A stretch of DNA of 64,000 nucleotides from Cyanophora paradoxa. Its lineage: Eukaryota; Glaucocystophyceae; Cyanophorales; Cyanophoraceae. The notes below the pieces were generated by a model. It worked only from the letters and a program-made list of their open reading frames with translations. It was not told where the DNA came from and ran no database searches. The stretch lies in NCBI GenBank assembly GCA_004431415.1, contig QPMI01000603.1, positions 124,001 to 188,000 of the forward strand, read 5' to 3'. Shown in pieces: positions 22,091 through 34,600 of this stretch; the stretch's first letter is position 1, and each line of letters begins with the position of its first letter. The translations under genes were made by a program, and so were the position numbers.

Positions 22091-23899
22091 CCAGAAGGTC
22101 AGTTCCAGGGGCCAGCGGGAGGAGCCGAGGCCGATGCGCCCAGAGTAGAAGATGTGGGACGGGAGGCTAGAAAGCGGGAAAGAGGTGACGGCGGCGGGGC
22201 GGGGGGGGAGGCGAAGCTCCCCGAGGGCCACCGACCAGGTGGTGCTGGGCTGGGAGGGGAGCAGGAGGCCCAGAGGGCCGGACGCTGGGAAGCGTCGGAG
22301 GGAAGCGATCAGGGCCGCGCGCAGCCGGGAGTCGACCGTAAGGACGGTCGGGGCGCTCGCGCGGACGCTGCCAAGCCACGGATCGTCCTCGAAGGCGACG
22401 TGGTGGTGCTCGGCAAGCGGGGCGTCTAGGTGCGTGCGGCACCGCGAGAGGAGGGCCCGATGCAGCGACGGGGCGCGAGCGCCGTCGCGGGAACCGCGGT
22501 CGGCGAAGACGTTGGCCGCGCCGGGCAAATGGCGGGCGGAGATCGAGACGCCGAGAGCCGCGCAGCGGTGCCAGAGGCGAGCGCTCAGGTCAAAGAGGCG
22601 GGCCGAACCGCCGCCCCGAGCGACTGCCGCGACGGCGGAGCGGTTGTCGCAGCGGATGAGAACGTGCGCACCCACCGGAAGGGCGGGGAAGAGCTCGTCC
22701 GCGGCGGCCACGATCGCGCGAAGCTCGCGTTCGTTGCTGCTGGTCTCGCCGCGCCGCATGGGGCCCTCGCTCGCGCGGAGTTCGGGGGGGAAGGTGCCGA
22801 AGACGGACCACGCGGGGCGTTGGCGGACGGCCGTGGGTCGGCGGACTCGAGCTGATCGAGGAAGGCGGCGTAGCCGTAGCCGGAGGCGTCCGTGAACAGC
22901 CGGAAGAAGGTCCGAGGCGTCCAGATGGGGTGCGCCGGGCGCTCCGGGCGTTGGAGGGCCGCTTGGAGCCAGCGGAGGCAGTCGAGTGCTGGGCCTTCGA
23001 TGGTGACGGCCGACTGATTGAAGGGGTCGGCGAGGGCGTCCGAGGTCGACATGAGGCCGAAAAGTGGCCGAGTCATGAGACGAACGGCCGGGAACGCCAT
23101 GCGCAGCGCGATGAGTGAGCCCGCCAGCTTTTGCAGATCGCGAGCCGACGCCGTGAGGCCGCGGGGGCCGGGCGCCCGGTCGAGGACGCCGGCGAGGCGG
23201 GCGAGCGTTTTTGCGACCTTCTTCGGGGTCACCGCGAAAACGCCGCGGTCGGGACGGACGTCGATCTCGATGCCGAGGTACTCGGTGCACTGGGTCGGTG
23301 TGAAGTCGGACTTTTCCGAGAACGTAATGCCTAGCTCGGGCGCGCAAGCACGTAGGTGCTGGGAGACGAGCTCCGCGATTTCGCGCGACGGGCAGATGAA
23401 CAGGCCGTCGTCGATGTACGTGCAGAGCTTCACGCCAGCGCTGCCCAGTACTTGGCAAAGGCGCGCGTGACCTTCGTGAAGGCGAAGCAGGCGATGTTCA
23501 CGCCGAAGCAAAGGGCCTGGTAAATGTAGAGTTTGCCGCGCCAACGGAACGCCAGGAGGCGCTGGGTGTCCTTGTTCAGGGCGATGTGATAGTAGCCTTT
23601 TTTAAGGTCGAACTTCACGAGCCAGCAGCCGGGGGTGAGGTAGGACGCAACCTCGTCCAGTGTTTGGTACCGGAACGTCGGCAAGCGGATGAACGGGTTC
23701 ACGGGGGTGGCGTCGAGGCACAGGCGGAACTTGTCTGGGCCGGCCTTGTCGACCACCAAGAGCGAAGACTCGTTAACGACGAGCTGTTTGTCTTCCTCGG
23801 TGGCAAGGCGGGTGACGCCGAGGCGCAGCATCGCCGCGACCTCGCTGTCCACGAAGGCTTCGTGTTCTGGGGTCCGGTGGCACGAGGGGCGTGGGCCCT
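22085..23899 (-). CDS. Reverse transcriptase - RNase H of the DIRS-like element (frameshifted)
   Basis: The RT reads LLVVDKAGPDKFRLCLDATP, then WLVKFDLKKGYYHIALN, then LCFGVNIACFAFTKV, the active site LCTYIDDGLF (YIDD at 23418-23407) and TQCTEYLGIEID. RNase H follows with RLFTDASGYGYAAFL, NERELRAIVAA, IRCDNRSAVAAV and HLPGAANVFADRGSR, the form seen in DIRS and related elements; the frame ends at 22085. One base shift lies near 23440, between AFAKYW and SAGVKLC, and another near 22830. The upstream frame is continuous with the gag-like region back to about 25450, so the product may be made as a gag-pol fusion. Confidence 0.88.
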
Positions 23900-26800
23900 C
23901 GGCGCGCGTGCGGGGAATGTCTGCTAACGACGCTGCCGGCGTGCCGTCGGCGTGCTGGAGTGGGAGGCGCAAGCCTTTGCGCAGGATGAGGCCCACCCAC
24001 GAGGGGACCGTCGTGTCAGCCCGCCGGAAGTAAGCCCGCCAGGCATGCGCGTAATGCTGGAGTTGCCCCGCCCGAAACTTCTGTGCGGCCGCCGCGAAAT
24101 CGTACGGGCCGGGGTCCCCGTGTGCAGCTACGAGTGCTCGCAATTTTGCGAATGGGTCGCGCACAAAGACACGCGGTGTACTCGAGGGTACAGACAGCGG
24201 TACAGGCGGCGGACGCGACTGGTCACAGTCTACTGGAAGGGTCGTGGCGGGGGGAACGGCTGGCACGGGGGGCCCCTTGCGGTCGGCGGCAGCCGCCGGA
24301 GGGGGTGTCGCCGCAAACACCCGCGCCAGGAGTGGAAGCGGCTCAGCCGTCGGCCGGCGGCTGCGGCTTGCGCCGGGGGGGCCGCTGGACGGCGCCGCCG
24401 CGGCCTCCGCCCCGCTGACGGTGGTGGGGTTGGGGCTGGGCCGGCTGGGCAGTCCCGTACTGCCGCCGGGCCTGCTTCCAGGCGCGCCCGCGCTGCTGGC
24501 CGCGGTGGGTTGGCCCGCCGGAGCCGGGGTCCTCGACGTCACCGTCGTCGTCGTAGGAGAAGGTCGCGACGCCGCCGTAGGAGTGGGCTGACCGAGGGTC
24601 GGTCCGGGCGGAGGAGCAGGTGGGGCGGACGGACCGGCCTGCGAGGCCTGGGAGAAGAGCGCCGCATGGGAGAGTGTGGGGCGAGTGGGGGCCTTGTCCG
24701 GGCGGGGCTGCGGAAGCTCCGTGCGAGCGAGCGGTGGCATCATGAAGAAGGAGCTCCGCTTGCGGCTCGTCCGGCCGTAGGACGACAGTAGCTCCCGTGG
24801 CTCCGTCCACGCGCTCACGCTGTCTTGCAGCCGCTTGAGGAGACGCTTGAAGAGCGGGTCGTCCTCGAGGCAGGCCTGGAGCACCGCCGACGTCTGGGCG
24901 ATGTCCCGAAGCTTCTTGTAGACCGGGCGGGTGAGGGCGTTCCAGTCCGTCAGGAGTTGGCCGAGGGGCCGGTCGGGCCGCCGGGTAGGCGGTTGATGAC
25001 GTCGCCGACCTGGTCGAACGCCGCGATGGCCTGGCGGAGTTCCGAGTTGCCCATGTCGCGCAGCACCAGGCCGTGGGAGAAGCGCGCCAGATCGCGCATG
25101 CAGGCGATGCCGTACTTGGCAAGAGCCGTGGTGATGCGCTCGTCGGGGAAGGGTCGCTGCTGACTGTCGCCGGGGAAGACGGCGTTGTCGAAGCACGACT
25201 CGATTTCCTTGATACGGGCGGCCAAGTCCGGGACGCGGGCGGAGTTGTCGACCGCCGTGGAGGGAATGTTGAGCTTGGCGAAGGCCGTCTCGCGCAGCGT
25301 GAGCTCGGGGAGGCCCTCGTAGACGAGGGGGGGCTCGGCCGGTGGCGCGGCCTTCTCTGCCGCCGTCGCCTTGGCCTGGGCGGTGGCGCCCTTCGCCTTG
25401 TCGTCGCCGCGCGCCTTCTTGGGGGCCGGAGCCTCTGCAAAAAGGCATGTCGGCCGGGCTGTGGCCGACCGCGGAAAACAATCAGCGCGGACCGAGGGGA
25501 GCCTTCTCCTTGGCGTGGCCGCGCGTCGCCTTGCCGCTGTACACTGGGCAGCGGATTCTGCACGATCCCGGGTCAGTGTGACGGAGGGAGGGTTTGGGCT
25601 GCGGCGGCCACGAGTCCGTACCGGACTCGGAGGGAGCGTCGACGTGGGGACTGGCGTCCTGCGGCGTCGAGGTGTCGTCCGAGTCCCAGTCGCCGGCCCA
25701 GTCGTCCTCGCCGGCGGGTTCGTCGCCGGGGGCGTCGGATTCCGCCTCGTCCTCCATCTCTGCGTCGCTGGGGACGAACGGTCGGGCGCGGGTGGAGGAT
25801 GAGGTCGGGGCTGCTCTGTCGGCGCTGCGGCGGCGGGCGGGGCGAGCTTCTGCGCGGCCTGGGTGGCCCCGCGGCTGCCGGAGCGGGCGGCGGGGACCCC
25901 ACGGGGGCCGGCGGCGAGTGGCGCGGCGGTGTGGGGAGCGGCCTGCCGGGGCGGGAGCTGCGGGCCGGCGGGCGGCATCCGGAAGCCGGGGTCGGCGGGG
26001 CCGAACCAGTCGGTCTGCGGGCCCCCGAAGCCCGGGAACATGCCGGCGCCGTGGTTGGCGGTGCCGGAGGAGGGCCAGGGAGCCGCGAAATGCGGGGGCG
26101 CCTGGACGACCCAGCCCGCTGGCGTGACCGTGGAAGCGGCCGAGTAGCGGGGCTGCTGCTGGTGCTGCAGGAACGGGGACGGAACTCCCGCGGGCCAGAA
26201 CGGGGGAGGCGGGCCGCCGCCGGCCATGCTGGCGAGGCCGGCTTGCAGCATGGACGCCGCGAGCGCCTGCGGGTTGGCCGGCGGAACGGGCGGCAGGTCG
26301 GAGACCGCGGGGCCGGGTTCGGCGTGGGAAGGTCGCGGGTCTCGGCGAACTGCAGGGCCTTGTCGCGGTCGGCTGCGGTGAAGTGGGCCGGGTCAGAAAG
26401 TCGGGCCAGGCGAATCTCAAGGGGGTCGCCTAGGCGGGGGTGAGCCGCCGGGGAGGCCAGCGGGCGCGTGGACGGACCGGTCTTGGCCTTGCGGCTCTTG
26501 GCGGGTTTGGGTGGCGGGGCCTGTGCTTCCGCCTCCTCGGCGGGTGAAGGCGGGGCGTCTGACTCGCCGCCTTCGTCGGCTGAGTCTGCGGGCGCCGGGG
26601 GGGCCTTCGGGGCCGAGGCCGCGGTCGCCTTGGTCCGCTTAGGCGGGCGGGTCGACCGCGAGGCGCGCGGGCGGTCGACGTCGTCGTCCGCGTCCGCGTC
26701 GGCGGTGTCGGTGTTCCGGCCGCAGCCGCCGGCTTGGCAGGCGCGGGGCGGCGCGGAGGAGCGAGGCCGGTGGGCGGGGCTGCCCCTGCGCGGCGGGGTG

Positions 26801-28218
26801 GGCGGCGGTAGAAAATGAGCGGGGGTGGGTAGCGCACCGGCGCGCTTCTGGGCCGGAGGGGGTGCCGAGGGGGCCGCGGCCGCTCCATGTGCCACCTTCG
26901 GAGCCCGTGCTCGCTGCCCGCGAAAAAAGAAGCATCGGCAGCGAGCGTGGGCGAGGCGAGAGGGGGTAATGTGTGCGCGGACCGACTTGGGGTCCGCTGG
27001 GGGTGCGCTGGCGGTGGCGGCGGTGGCAGCGTCGGCGTCGCCCGAGGCCGCGGCGCCGCGGCGTTTTCGCGCGGCCTCCGCCGCCTTCAAGATGTGGGGG
27101 AAGTACAGGCTGACGGCCTTGTGGGCCGGCTGGTCCCAGTCGCGCAGCACCGCGGAGGCGTCCCAGTGGGCCGGGTGGAAGCCGCAAGCGCGAGAGAAGT
27201 CGGCGAACGAGAACTGCGAAGCGGGCGACCGCTGAGTGCGCTGGCGTGCAGCGAGCGCGCGGCGGGCGGACTTTTCCGAAGGGGACGGTGCCGACTGTCA
27301 GGCCGCCCGGAAGAGATGCCGGCCACTCGCGTTTTGGAGAGACGCGGGCCGGACCGGGGGCCAGGCCGAAGGCGGCGACGATGTCGTTGCGCAGGATCTT
27401 GCGGTGATCGCGGGAGAGCGCCTTGCTTTTCTCGATGAAGGTGACAAGCAAGGGCCGGAGCCAGCCGTGGGCGTCGGCTACCGCCGTCTTGGAGTACTTG
27501 GGGACTGACTCGGGGGACCAGGCGTAGAGCTGAGTGAGCGCACCGAGCGCCGTCACTTTTTCCCAGGGTTCGAGGGCCGCCCAGTCACTGTGGAGGGTGA
27601 GGGGCGCGGCACGGTGAGCGAGGAGTGGCGTACCGGCACGGAATGTCGTCGTAGTAAATCGGGAACCCTCGCGGGAGGCCGACAGGGATGGTGCCGTACT
27701 TGTAGCCGTAGAACTCCGTGACCTCGAGGCAGGTGGCGCCGAAGGTAGCCAGGAGTACGGCGGCCGACTCGCCGAAGCGGAGTACCGCCTCGTTGAACAG
27801 CTCCCGCGGAACCGAGTCGCGCACCTCCGAGTAGTCGCTGGCGATCGCGGTTAACGCGTGACGTCGAGAGGCGGGGCATGCGGACATGTAGCCAGGGCTG
27901 GTGGGGTCGGAAGAACACGGGGCGACGGCGTAGAAACTAGCCTCGTCGACCGCGAAAGCGATGATCGGGACGAGAGAAGTGACCAGCATGGTTGACGCGT
28001 CCGCCGGGCGAGACTGTCAGGCCGTCGGTTAATAAGCGAGCGGGGGGTCATGCAGGCGTGACGGGGGCGGCCCACCATGAGACCGCCGTCGAGCGTGCCG
28101 CTGGAGAGGAACGGGGGGAAGATCCCGCCGTCGTCGCGCAGTCGCCGCAGAAGAGGAGGCGATGCGGTTCGGGCGCGTGGCGCCAGTAGTCGATGATCAT
28201 GGAGGCGGACACGCTCAT
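23900..28218 (-). CDS. Gag-like region of the DIRS-like element
   Basis: The likely start is the ATG at 28218 (MSVSASMIIDYWRHAPEPHR). Protein-like segments then appear in several frames: SDYSEVRDSVPRELFNEAVL and FGATCLEVTEFYGYKYGTIP (about 27830-27690), VTALGALTQLYAWSPESVPK (about 27530), KSKALSRDHRKILRNDIVAA (about 27420), a charged Ala-Pro-rich stretch, PEDPLEIRL-like and ADRDKALQFAETRD (about 26350), an acidic segment DEAESDAPGDEPAGEDDW (about 25720) and a helical domain from LTLRETAFAKLNIPSTAVDN to SVSAWTEPRELLSSYGR (about 25300-24780), with a Pro-rich tail leading into RT. Frame changes are frequent; some may be introns and others damage. I recognise no zinc knuckle. The role as structural protein is inferred from position. 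Confidence 0.6.
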
Positions 28219-28379
28219 CGCCTTGCTGCCGCTGCCGGCGTCCTTATCTGCGCGGGGCCGTGTCAGCCGGTGTGTTGCGGCTGCGGCGTGGCGGGGGAGG
28301 GGCGGGGAGGCTAGATAGAGGAGCGCGGTGCGGCGCGCGTCGACTCTCGCGGGGTCTGCCGTCGGAGCCGACGGGGAAC

Positions 28380-29040
28380 GCCGCTGCCTCGCCGGTGCGC
28401 GCGCCGGGCTCCGCCGGGGCACCGCGCGGGAGAGGACGGAGCACGTAACTGTGACTCAACGTCCCGCGGGGCTCGCCGGCGTGCCGGGCGCGAGCTTCTC
28501 CGCCTTCTCGCCAGTGCGCGCGCCGGGCTCTGCCGGGGCACTGCGCGAGGTGGGACGGAGCACGCGGCCCGTGCATCTACGTCCCGCGGGGCCCGCCGGC
28601 GCGCCGGTGGGTCGCGCCGCCTTCCTGTCGATGTACGCGCCGGCTCCGCCGGGACATCACACAGGGAAAAAAGGAGGGGAGCGGAGCACGCGGGCGTGCC
28701 TGGACGCTCTGCGGGGTTCGCCGGCGCGCCGGCCGCGAGCCTCTCCGCCTTCTCGCCAGTGCACGCGCCGGTCTCCGCCGGGGCACTGCGCGAGGTGGGA
28801 CGGAGCACGCGACCCGTGCCTCGACGTCCCGCGGGAGACCCCGGCGCGCCGGTGGGTCTCGCCGCCTTCCTGTCGATGTACGCGCCGGGCTCCGCCGGGA
28901 CATCGCACAGGGGAAGAAAGCGGAGCACGCAGTCGTGCCTCGACGCTCTGCGGGGCTCGCCGGCGCGCCGGCCGCGAGCCGCTCCGCCTTCCTGCCGGTG
29001 TGCGCGCCGGGCTCTGCCGGGACACCGCGCAAGGTATGAT
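28380..29040. repeat. ~120 bp tandem repeats in the leader of the DIRS-like element
   Basis: Five to six imperfect units, recognisable by CTCCGCCTTCTCGCCAGTG-like and CGCCTTCCTGTCGATGTAC-like words spaced about 115-130 bp apart (28499, 28617, 28744, 28866, 28985). They lie between A1 and the gag start. The same array is present inverted at about 36280-36940. Confidence 0.75.
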
Positions 29041-29708
29041 GATGGCGGCCGCCGAGGTCCTGGAGCGCCACCGTTTTTGGCTCTCTCGCTCGGTGGCCGC
29101 CGTCATCTGCGCCGCGCCGCCGGCATGTCAGGCAGGGCATGGCGGCGCGGGTGTGGTCGGGGCGGCTTCGAGGCGGAGTTCGTCGCGCCCGTCATCGCCG
29201 CGTCGACCCAGCCGTCGCGAGGCCATGCGCGAGATGCGTAAGTGTGCGTCGCGACGGAATCGAGAAGGGGAAAACAAAGAAAAGGAAGGGCTGTCGGGCT
29301 CAGACACTTAAACGAGCGAGACTCTTCTGAGATAGTGCTCGGGCTAGGGTTCTAAGTGCACGGCCGCGGTTGGCGGCACGGCCCCGAGATAGCCGGTCGA
29401 AGATCTTCTAACCGACGGGCGGCCGGGCCGAGAACGAGCGTACCGGGCTTTAGGAAGCCCCAGTTGTAAGAGTCCAAGAGCGACTGAGAGGATCCGTCGG
29501 ACTGCCAGGGCATCATCCAGGAAGACTGAACGCCGTCAGGCCACGGATCGAGCAAGGTTCGCTGGATCGCGCCCGCCGCAGGGGATTTGGAGAAGAAGCG
29601 CTGAGCTAGCTTGCTCCACTGCAGGCTGGCGTGGCCGGTCGGCGGAATCGCCGATTCGGGTGCGTTCGGCTGCGTCATGCTGAACGCAGGTGGTATGAAC
29701 TGGCTGTG
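29041..29708. other. Leader of the DIRS-like element between the tandem repeats and A1
   Basis: About 670 bp that read as non-coding. It is present inverted with few differences at 35611-36280. It probably belongs to the 5' untranslated leader. Confidence 0.5.
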
Positions 29709-30022
29709 GCGATTTCGCTTCGCCGCTGGGTGCCTGGTCAAGCTGGCAACCAAGGACGAAGTTATGCCGAAGGGCAGCCGAAGGAATGGCCGCACCCCGG
29801 CCTTCGTTCGCCTCAGGGCGCGACCGAATCAAATTCTGAGTTCTCCCCGGAGTCGGTGCAGAACTCGAATTCTGCTATACCGTGCTCGAGGCCCGGACCC
29901 GTCGCTTAGGCCGGTCCGGTCGCTCGGTCCTTCTAGCTAAGGTAGGCAGTTGGCGCTCTGGCTTCTCTTCTATTCATTCCGTCGGCGCAAAACTCGGTTT
30001 ACGCTTAATTGCGCAAACCCCG
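29709..30022 (-). repeat. Split direct repeat A1 (5' end of the recombinase element)
   Basis: A 314 bp block matching A2 at 20117-20430. Its outer edge CCCCG (30018-30022) meets the gypsy-like element at 30023. It should carry the promoter for the element, by analogy with PAT/Ngaro elements; no promoter motif is obvious. Confidence 0.88.
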
Positions 30023-31620
30023 AGTGCTGGCGTTGCGTGAGAAGGTTCTGGAGTTGAGTGCGATCCTCGGGAAGGGCGTCGGGGTTCGACTCCGATGGTT
30101 TCAACAGGGCGTCCACCATCGCCTTGATGGTCTCGGGCGATGGCTTTGTAGGAGGCGCAGTGTCACTCGACGGGGGCTCCATTCGAGCGTCGGCATTGAC
30201 GGACGCGATGGGCACCGTGGGGCCGACTGCGGGGCCAACCAGCATCGGCTCGGAGTCGAAGCGGGCGAAGTGAGGCTCGAAGAAGCTGGCCAGCTCCATG
30301 AGCTCCTTGTCGTTGAAGTGATCGCCGGTTCGAGCAGTGTAAGGGGTGACGACACGTGCGACGTACGACATGAGACGCTCGCTGGCCTCGTGGGATAGCG
30401 GGATGTCGGCAGCAGCATCGACGGAGCCAACATGCGCCGCCTCGCCCTCCTTGCAGTTGGGTTCGGGCGGTCGTCGGTGGTAGACCTCCGGGTAGAGGCG
30501 TCGGGCTCGGGAGATGTAGCGCCGTGGTTGCGAGCGTCGGGGTACGACAACAGGCTTGAAGTTCTCATAGATTTGCGCGGCTACGGAAGAGATCGGGAAT
30601 GTCAGTTGTTGTTGAGGTGTCCAGGAGCTGTAACACCCCTTGGGGTAGGTCTCGACATTCTCGTGTGGACGGAATTCGGACTCCGGCCAAGTCCCGAATT
30701 CAGTCTCCGCAATCACAGTTCCGGCTCGCAGGCGGACAGGCCGCCTGTGAGGGTTGCAGATCTGCACGAAAAACGTGCCGTGTGCTGGGTTGCGGTGAAT
30801 TTGGTATGGCACCAAGAATTCGACTTCGTCGGCTCCGTCGAAGCCGTCGTCGTCGAGGAGGAGTGGTGGCGGAGTGAGGAGGACTTCCGGTGCGCCGAGA
30901 GTCGTGTTCGAAGTCGTTTGTGGCATGTAACATCGAACGAGCGATTCACCCGGCCGTACAGTGATGTCCTTCGCCAATCGGACCAGAACGCCGCCGTCGT
31001 GCTGGCCCGCAGCCGAAAAGGGACGTGGAATCGTTCGCCATCCGAGGAGTCAGGCGACGTGATCGTCATTCCCCAATTTGCTGGGTCGAGCACGATGTGA
31101 GCGTTGAGCGCCACCAGCGTTGTGAGGCCGAGTAGCATTGGAGTGTTGCCCATGAGACCAGGCGCGACGACGAGGACCTTCCGCGGAATTGTGACCGGAC
31201 CAACCTTAATTGCAATGAATGCGATGCGCGCATAGGCAGTCATGTCCGTTCCAAAGCCGGTGAGGTGCACGCGCGGAGCGTTGCTGTAGCGAAGGCCTGG
31301 CAGTTTGTCGGCGATACTGCCGTCGAGTACGTCCGCAGCGGCTCCTGTATCCACCAATGCCTTGGTGAGGAGGTATTGAAGGACTTGTCGTCGGTGATCG
31401 ATAGCGGCGATGTGCAAGTTGACGCAGATTCGGCCGTCGTTGATGCGCTCTCTGAGCGTGCGGTTCGTGTCCGTCATTCGCGCAATGGGGTGTGGTACTG
31501 ACGGGCCGCCGTCGCCGAAGAGGGGAACGTCAAGGGGGTCCTCGACGTCGTCAAATCCCAACATGCGTGCCGCGCAGACGCGAAGCGAGGCGAGGTAGCT
31601 CTGCTCATACGGTGTGCACG
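30023..31620 (-). CDS. Aspartic protease and spacer of the gypsy-like element
   Basis: The protease active site reads KALVDTGAAADVLDGSIADK, with DTGA at about 31352-31341, followed by strands ending in MLLGLTTLVALNAHIVLD (ML-G--flap region of the retropepsin fold). About 120 residues later, near 30990, the frame shifts by one base. It continues with KDITVRPGESLVRCYMPQ, a region of repeated beta-like strands and a Pro-rich helical tail ending at LLTQRQH (30029-30024 codes the last QH). Retropepsins cut the polyprotein during particle maturation. The 300-residue spacer after the protease is longer than in standard gypsy elements. Confidence 0.82.
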
Positions 31621-34600
31621 GTGTCGAACCGGAGATGACGCTGGCTGGCGGGAGCGGTGCCGTCCGCTTGAGGCGAGGTCGCTTCCGCGTGGTTGTCCGC
31701 CTGTGCACGTTCATGAGGACGTCCGTCGCGGCGAATGGGCGTGCCCTGCAGGGAGCTGCCGACAGACGCAGCGGGGGCCGGTGATTGCGCATTGTGGCTG
31801 AAAAGTATCCGACGCCAAGGATGGGCTTGCAGTCGGCGTTTGCGAGCTTGATGAGGTGGCGGTTGCTGGGCCAGCCATAGTGAATCTCGTTGATCGCGTC
31901 AACTTCGGTCCCCGCTGCGCCATCCCGTCGTTCAGCCGGCCGGTAGCCAGGCTCTCCGGGGGATCGGAACGGGATGGCTTCGCGGTGGCGCGAGAGAGAC
32001 GCCCGGAGATATTTGACGAGTTGGGGCCAAGCGTGGCGGAGGCGCGTGTCGCGTTGGAGTACGTGCCGCTCGTAGAAACGTGTCCGTTGAGCGTCATGAC
32101 TACGGAAGTCATTGTGGAGGACCACGTCCCACGCCGCGAGGCCGATTGAATTGAGGATGAAGGCCGCCCGAGTGAACAAGGCGCGAGTGAAAGCGAGGTC
32201 GGCTGACAGGCCCTGAGAGGTTGTGAAATCCCACCGAAAGTTCTCGATCTCGTGGAGCGTCTCCAGGATTGCGTGGGCGTTGAGTTGGTGAGACCGCTGA
32301 AGCGGCGACCAGTCGTACAAGTGATAACTGGCAGCGAATTCAGGGTCCTCGAAGGCACGGTGTCGCGCGGACGTGATCCGCTCGTAGTCCGGTCCCCGTC
32401 CAGAGTAGAGGAGCCAGCAGCCCATCGTGAGATCCGTCGACGTCCTGGGATTAGTGAGGTCGTTGTATGCGATCGTGTACGTGTGCTGCCGTGTGAGCGG
32501 TCCAAGGAGGCCGTGGGGGGCGAACGCGGACGACTGCACGCGCGAGGCTAGGCTCGGCGTCCCGGCCGACGGGGTCTCCGATGGAGCTACGGACTCGGCG
32601 GTGGAGCCACCACTGTCCGAGCTGGAGTCGTCGCCGTCAGAGGTTCCCGTCGTCTCGGTCCCCGTAGGACTACGACGCGGAGGCCTGTTACTGCCAGATG
32701 GCTTGAAGACAACACCCTGGATGTGACCGAAGCGTGCCAGTCCCGTCGGCTCGTTGGTGCGCAGATCCTTGAAGTCGGTCGACCAGACGACGAAGGGTCG
32801 GACAAAGGGCTTGCGCGCAATCCCAGGGTTCCGACGAATGTACTCGTCCGTGCCCACGAGCTTGATCTTGCCGTCGAGGCGCGGGTCCAAATGTACGCGC
32901 GCGACTCCTCTGCCTTCGTCGTAGTGATGTAGTTCATGATGTTAGTGAAGCGCGTGCGGCCTTCGTACGGGTCGACAGGCGCGCCGTGGGGGCCGTGACC
33001 AATGTAAATGTGGGGGATCTGACGAAGGAGGCTGTCGTTGTCCGGATCGCCCAGGGAGTGACGCAGGGGGAGGACGTCGACGATCTGTACCGCCCGGTAG
33101 GCTTCGCGGCTAGTGAACGTGATGGGCCGCCTCGTCGCCGCGTCGACGGTGGCGTGATTGTAAACGAATTGTTCCAACCAACCGTGGAGTAGCGCCCGCG
33201 CCTGCGGTTCGCGACTGAAGATGGCGGCGCCGAATTCATTGTAGAATGGATCGAATGTGAAGTTGCCATATTCGGCGTGACGGAATTGCTCGTGTATGTC
33301 GGCGTATCGCTGTTCGAAATCCATAATAGCGTTGCGCACTGCGCTCGCGTTGACGTCATAGACACTGGGACGATGCGGGTGTGACGGATCGTTCGTGGGA
33401 TCGAAGTCAGCGCCCCGGACTTGGGCGTTGAGTGCGTTGATGACTCCATCCGGGAGTCGGAATGCTACGGGCCAGCAGTGGTTTCGATCCATGTCGACAT
33501 CTTCGCGAGCCGCCGGGGGTGTCTCGTGCTTGATCTGGACCGCCAACCAGTCGTTGGTTGCCTTGTGCAGTAGGGATTCGAAGGCTGTGATTAAATGTGC
33601 CGGGTCGACGCGTTCGCAGTCAGGGTACTCGACCTCGTACCATTTGTCGAGTTTGGCACTGCGCGCCACTTCGCCTGAAGCCGTGAAGCGGAAGTGCAGC
33701 TCATCCTCGTGGCTACGAACGTAGTCGATGATGATGTTCCCGAGTTCCCCCGGTAGGGCTCGAGGAAGAACGACAAGGCACCGTGCAGCTTGACTGCCGC
33801 CGCCAGGTACGCTGCGATTCCGTACACCCAAGTGTGTACCGAAAGCGGGAACCCAGGACCTGGTGGACGACGGGGGGCGTTGCAGGCGCGGTGCCCGTGG
33901 GCCCGCGACGACGCAGAGACACGACGACGCCCCCAGGGCCAGTGTAGTCATTGACGGACACCGGGAAGTACTTGGGTCGGGGCCGCACGGGTGCGGCCCC
34001 GCCGCCTCGTTTGGGGGTTTCCTCGTGCCCGCGATGATCTGCTGCCAGGTGTTCCGGTTGTTCGCGTCGAAGATAGTGATGTGCGAGCGGTTCTGGATCG
34101 CGTTGGGGCACCGCGGCTGGGTCCGGCCGGTGCAACGTGCGTGAATCGGACGATTCGAGGGCCGCACAGGTCAGCATTGGCCGGCGTAAGAGTCATGGGC
34201 GGCGCGTTGAGGTCGTCGGGCATGGCAATCTCGTAGAAGCATCGTTCGACATCTTGACGTGAAGCGGAGTCACGGAGGTGCGCGTGGTTGTCCTCGTCGT
34301 AGATGCAGTCGAAGTAGTCGGCATACTTGTTGGCCGGGTGGAACTCGTCGGCGGCCGTGATCAGGAACGATCGGAAGGGCAGGCCCGCGCGGTTGTGCTG
34401 GCTGAGTTCGCCATGGCCGGGAGCACCGGCGCGGTACGGGTAGGTGCCGGGGCCGACGCCGTAGCGTAGGACACGACTGAGTGCTCGCGAGAAGTTCGAC
34501 CAGCGTACGTGCATCTTCATGAGGAATGGGCGCATGTACGGGACGCGCCGGAGAAATGCCTCGAGACCAGAGTCGCCGAGTAGCACGTATGGCATGTGGA

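Larger units (their letters stand above)
19510..30022 (-). mobile_element. Tyrosine-recombinase retrotransposon (DIRS order, Ngaro/PAT-like split direct repeats)
   Basis: A 10,513 bp element on the minus strand. In transcription order it has repeat A1 (30022-29709), a leader with ~120 bp tandem repeats, a gag-like region (from 28218), RT and RNase H (to 22085), a tyrosine recombinase (to 21119), then repeats B1 (20935-20431), A2 (20430-20117) and B2 (20014-19510). The order A1 - ORFs - B1 - A2 - B2 is the split-direct-repeat design known from PAT and Ngaro elements, where a recombinase instead of a DDE integrase inserts a circular intermediate. There is no target-site duplication. Single-base shifts interrupt the RT, RNase H and recombinase frames. 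Confidence 0.88.

Noticed and set aside
27585-27989. Cellular host gene in the gag region of the recombinase element
   Set aside because: The same frame is present in the inverted copy (37331-37735) at the same place relative to A1, so it belongs to the element.
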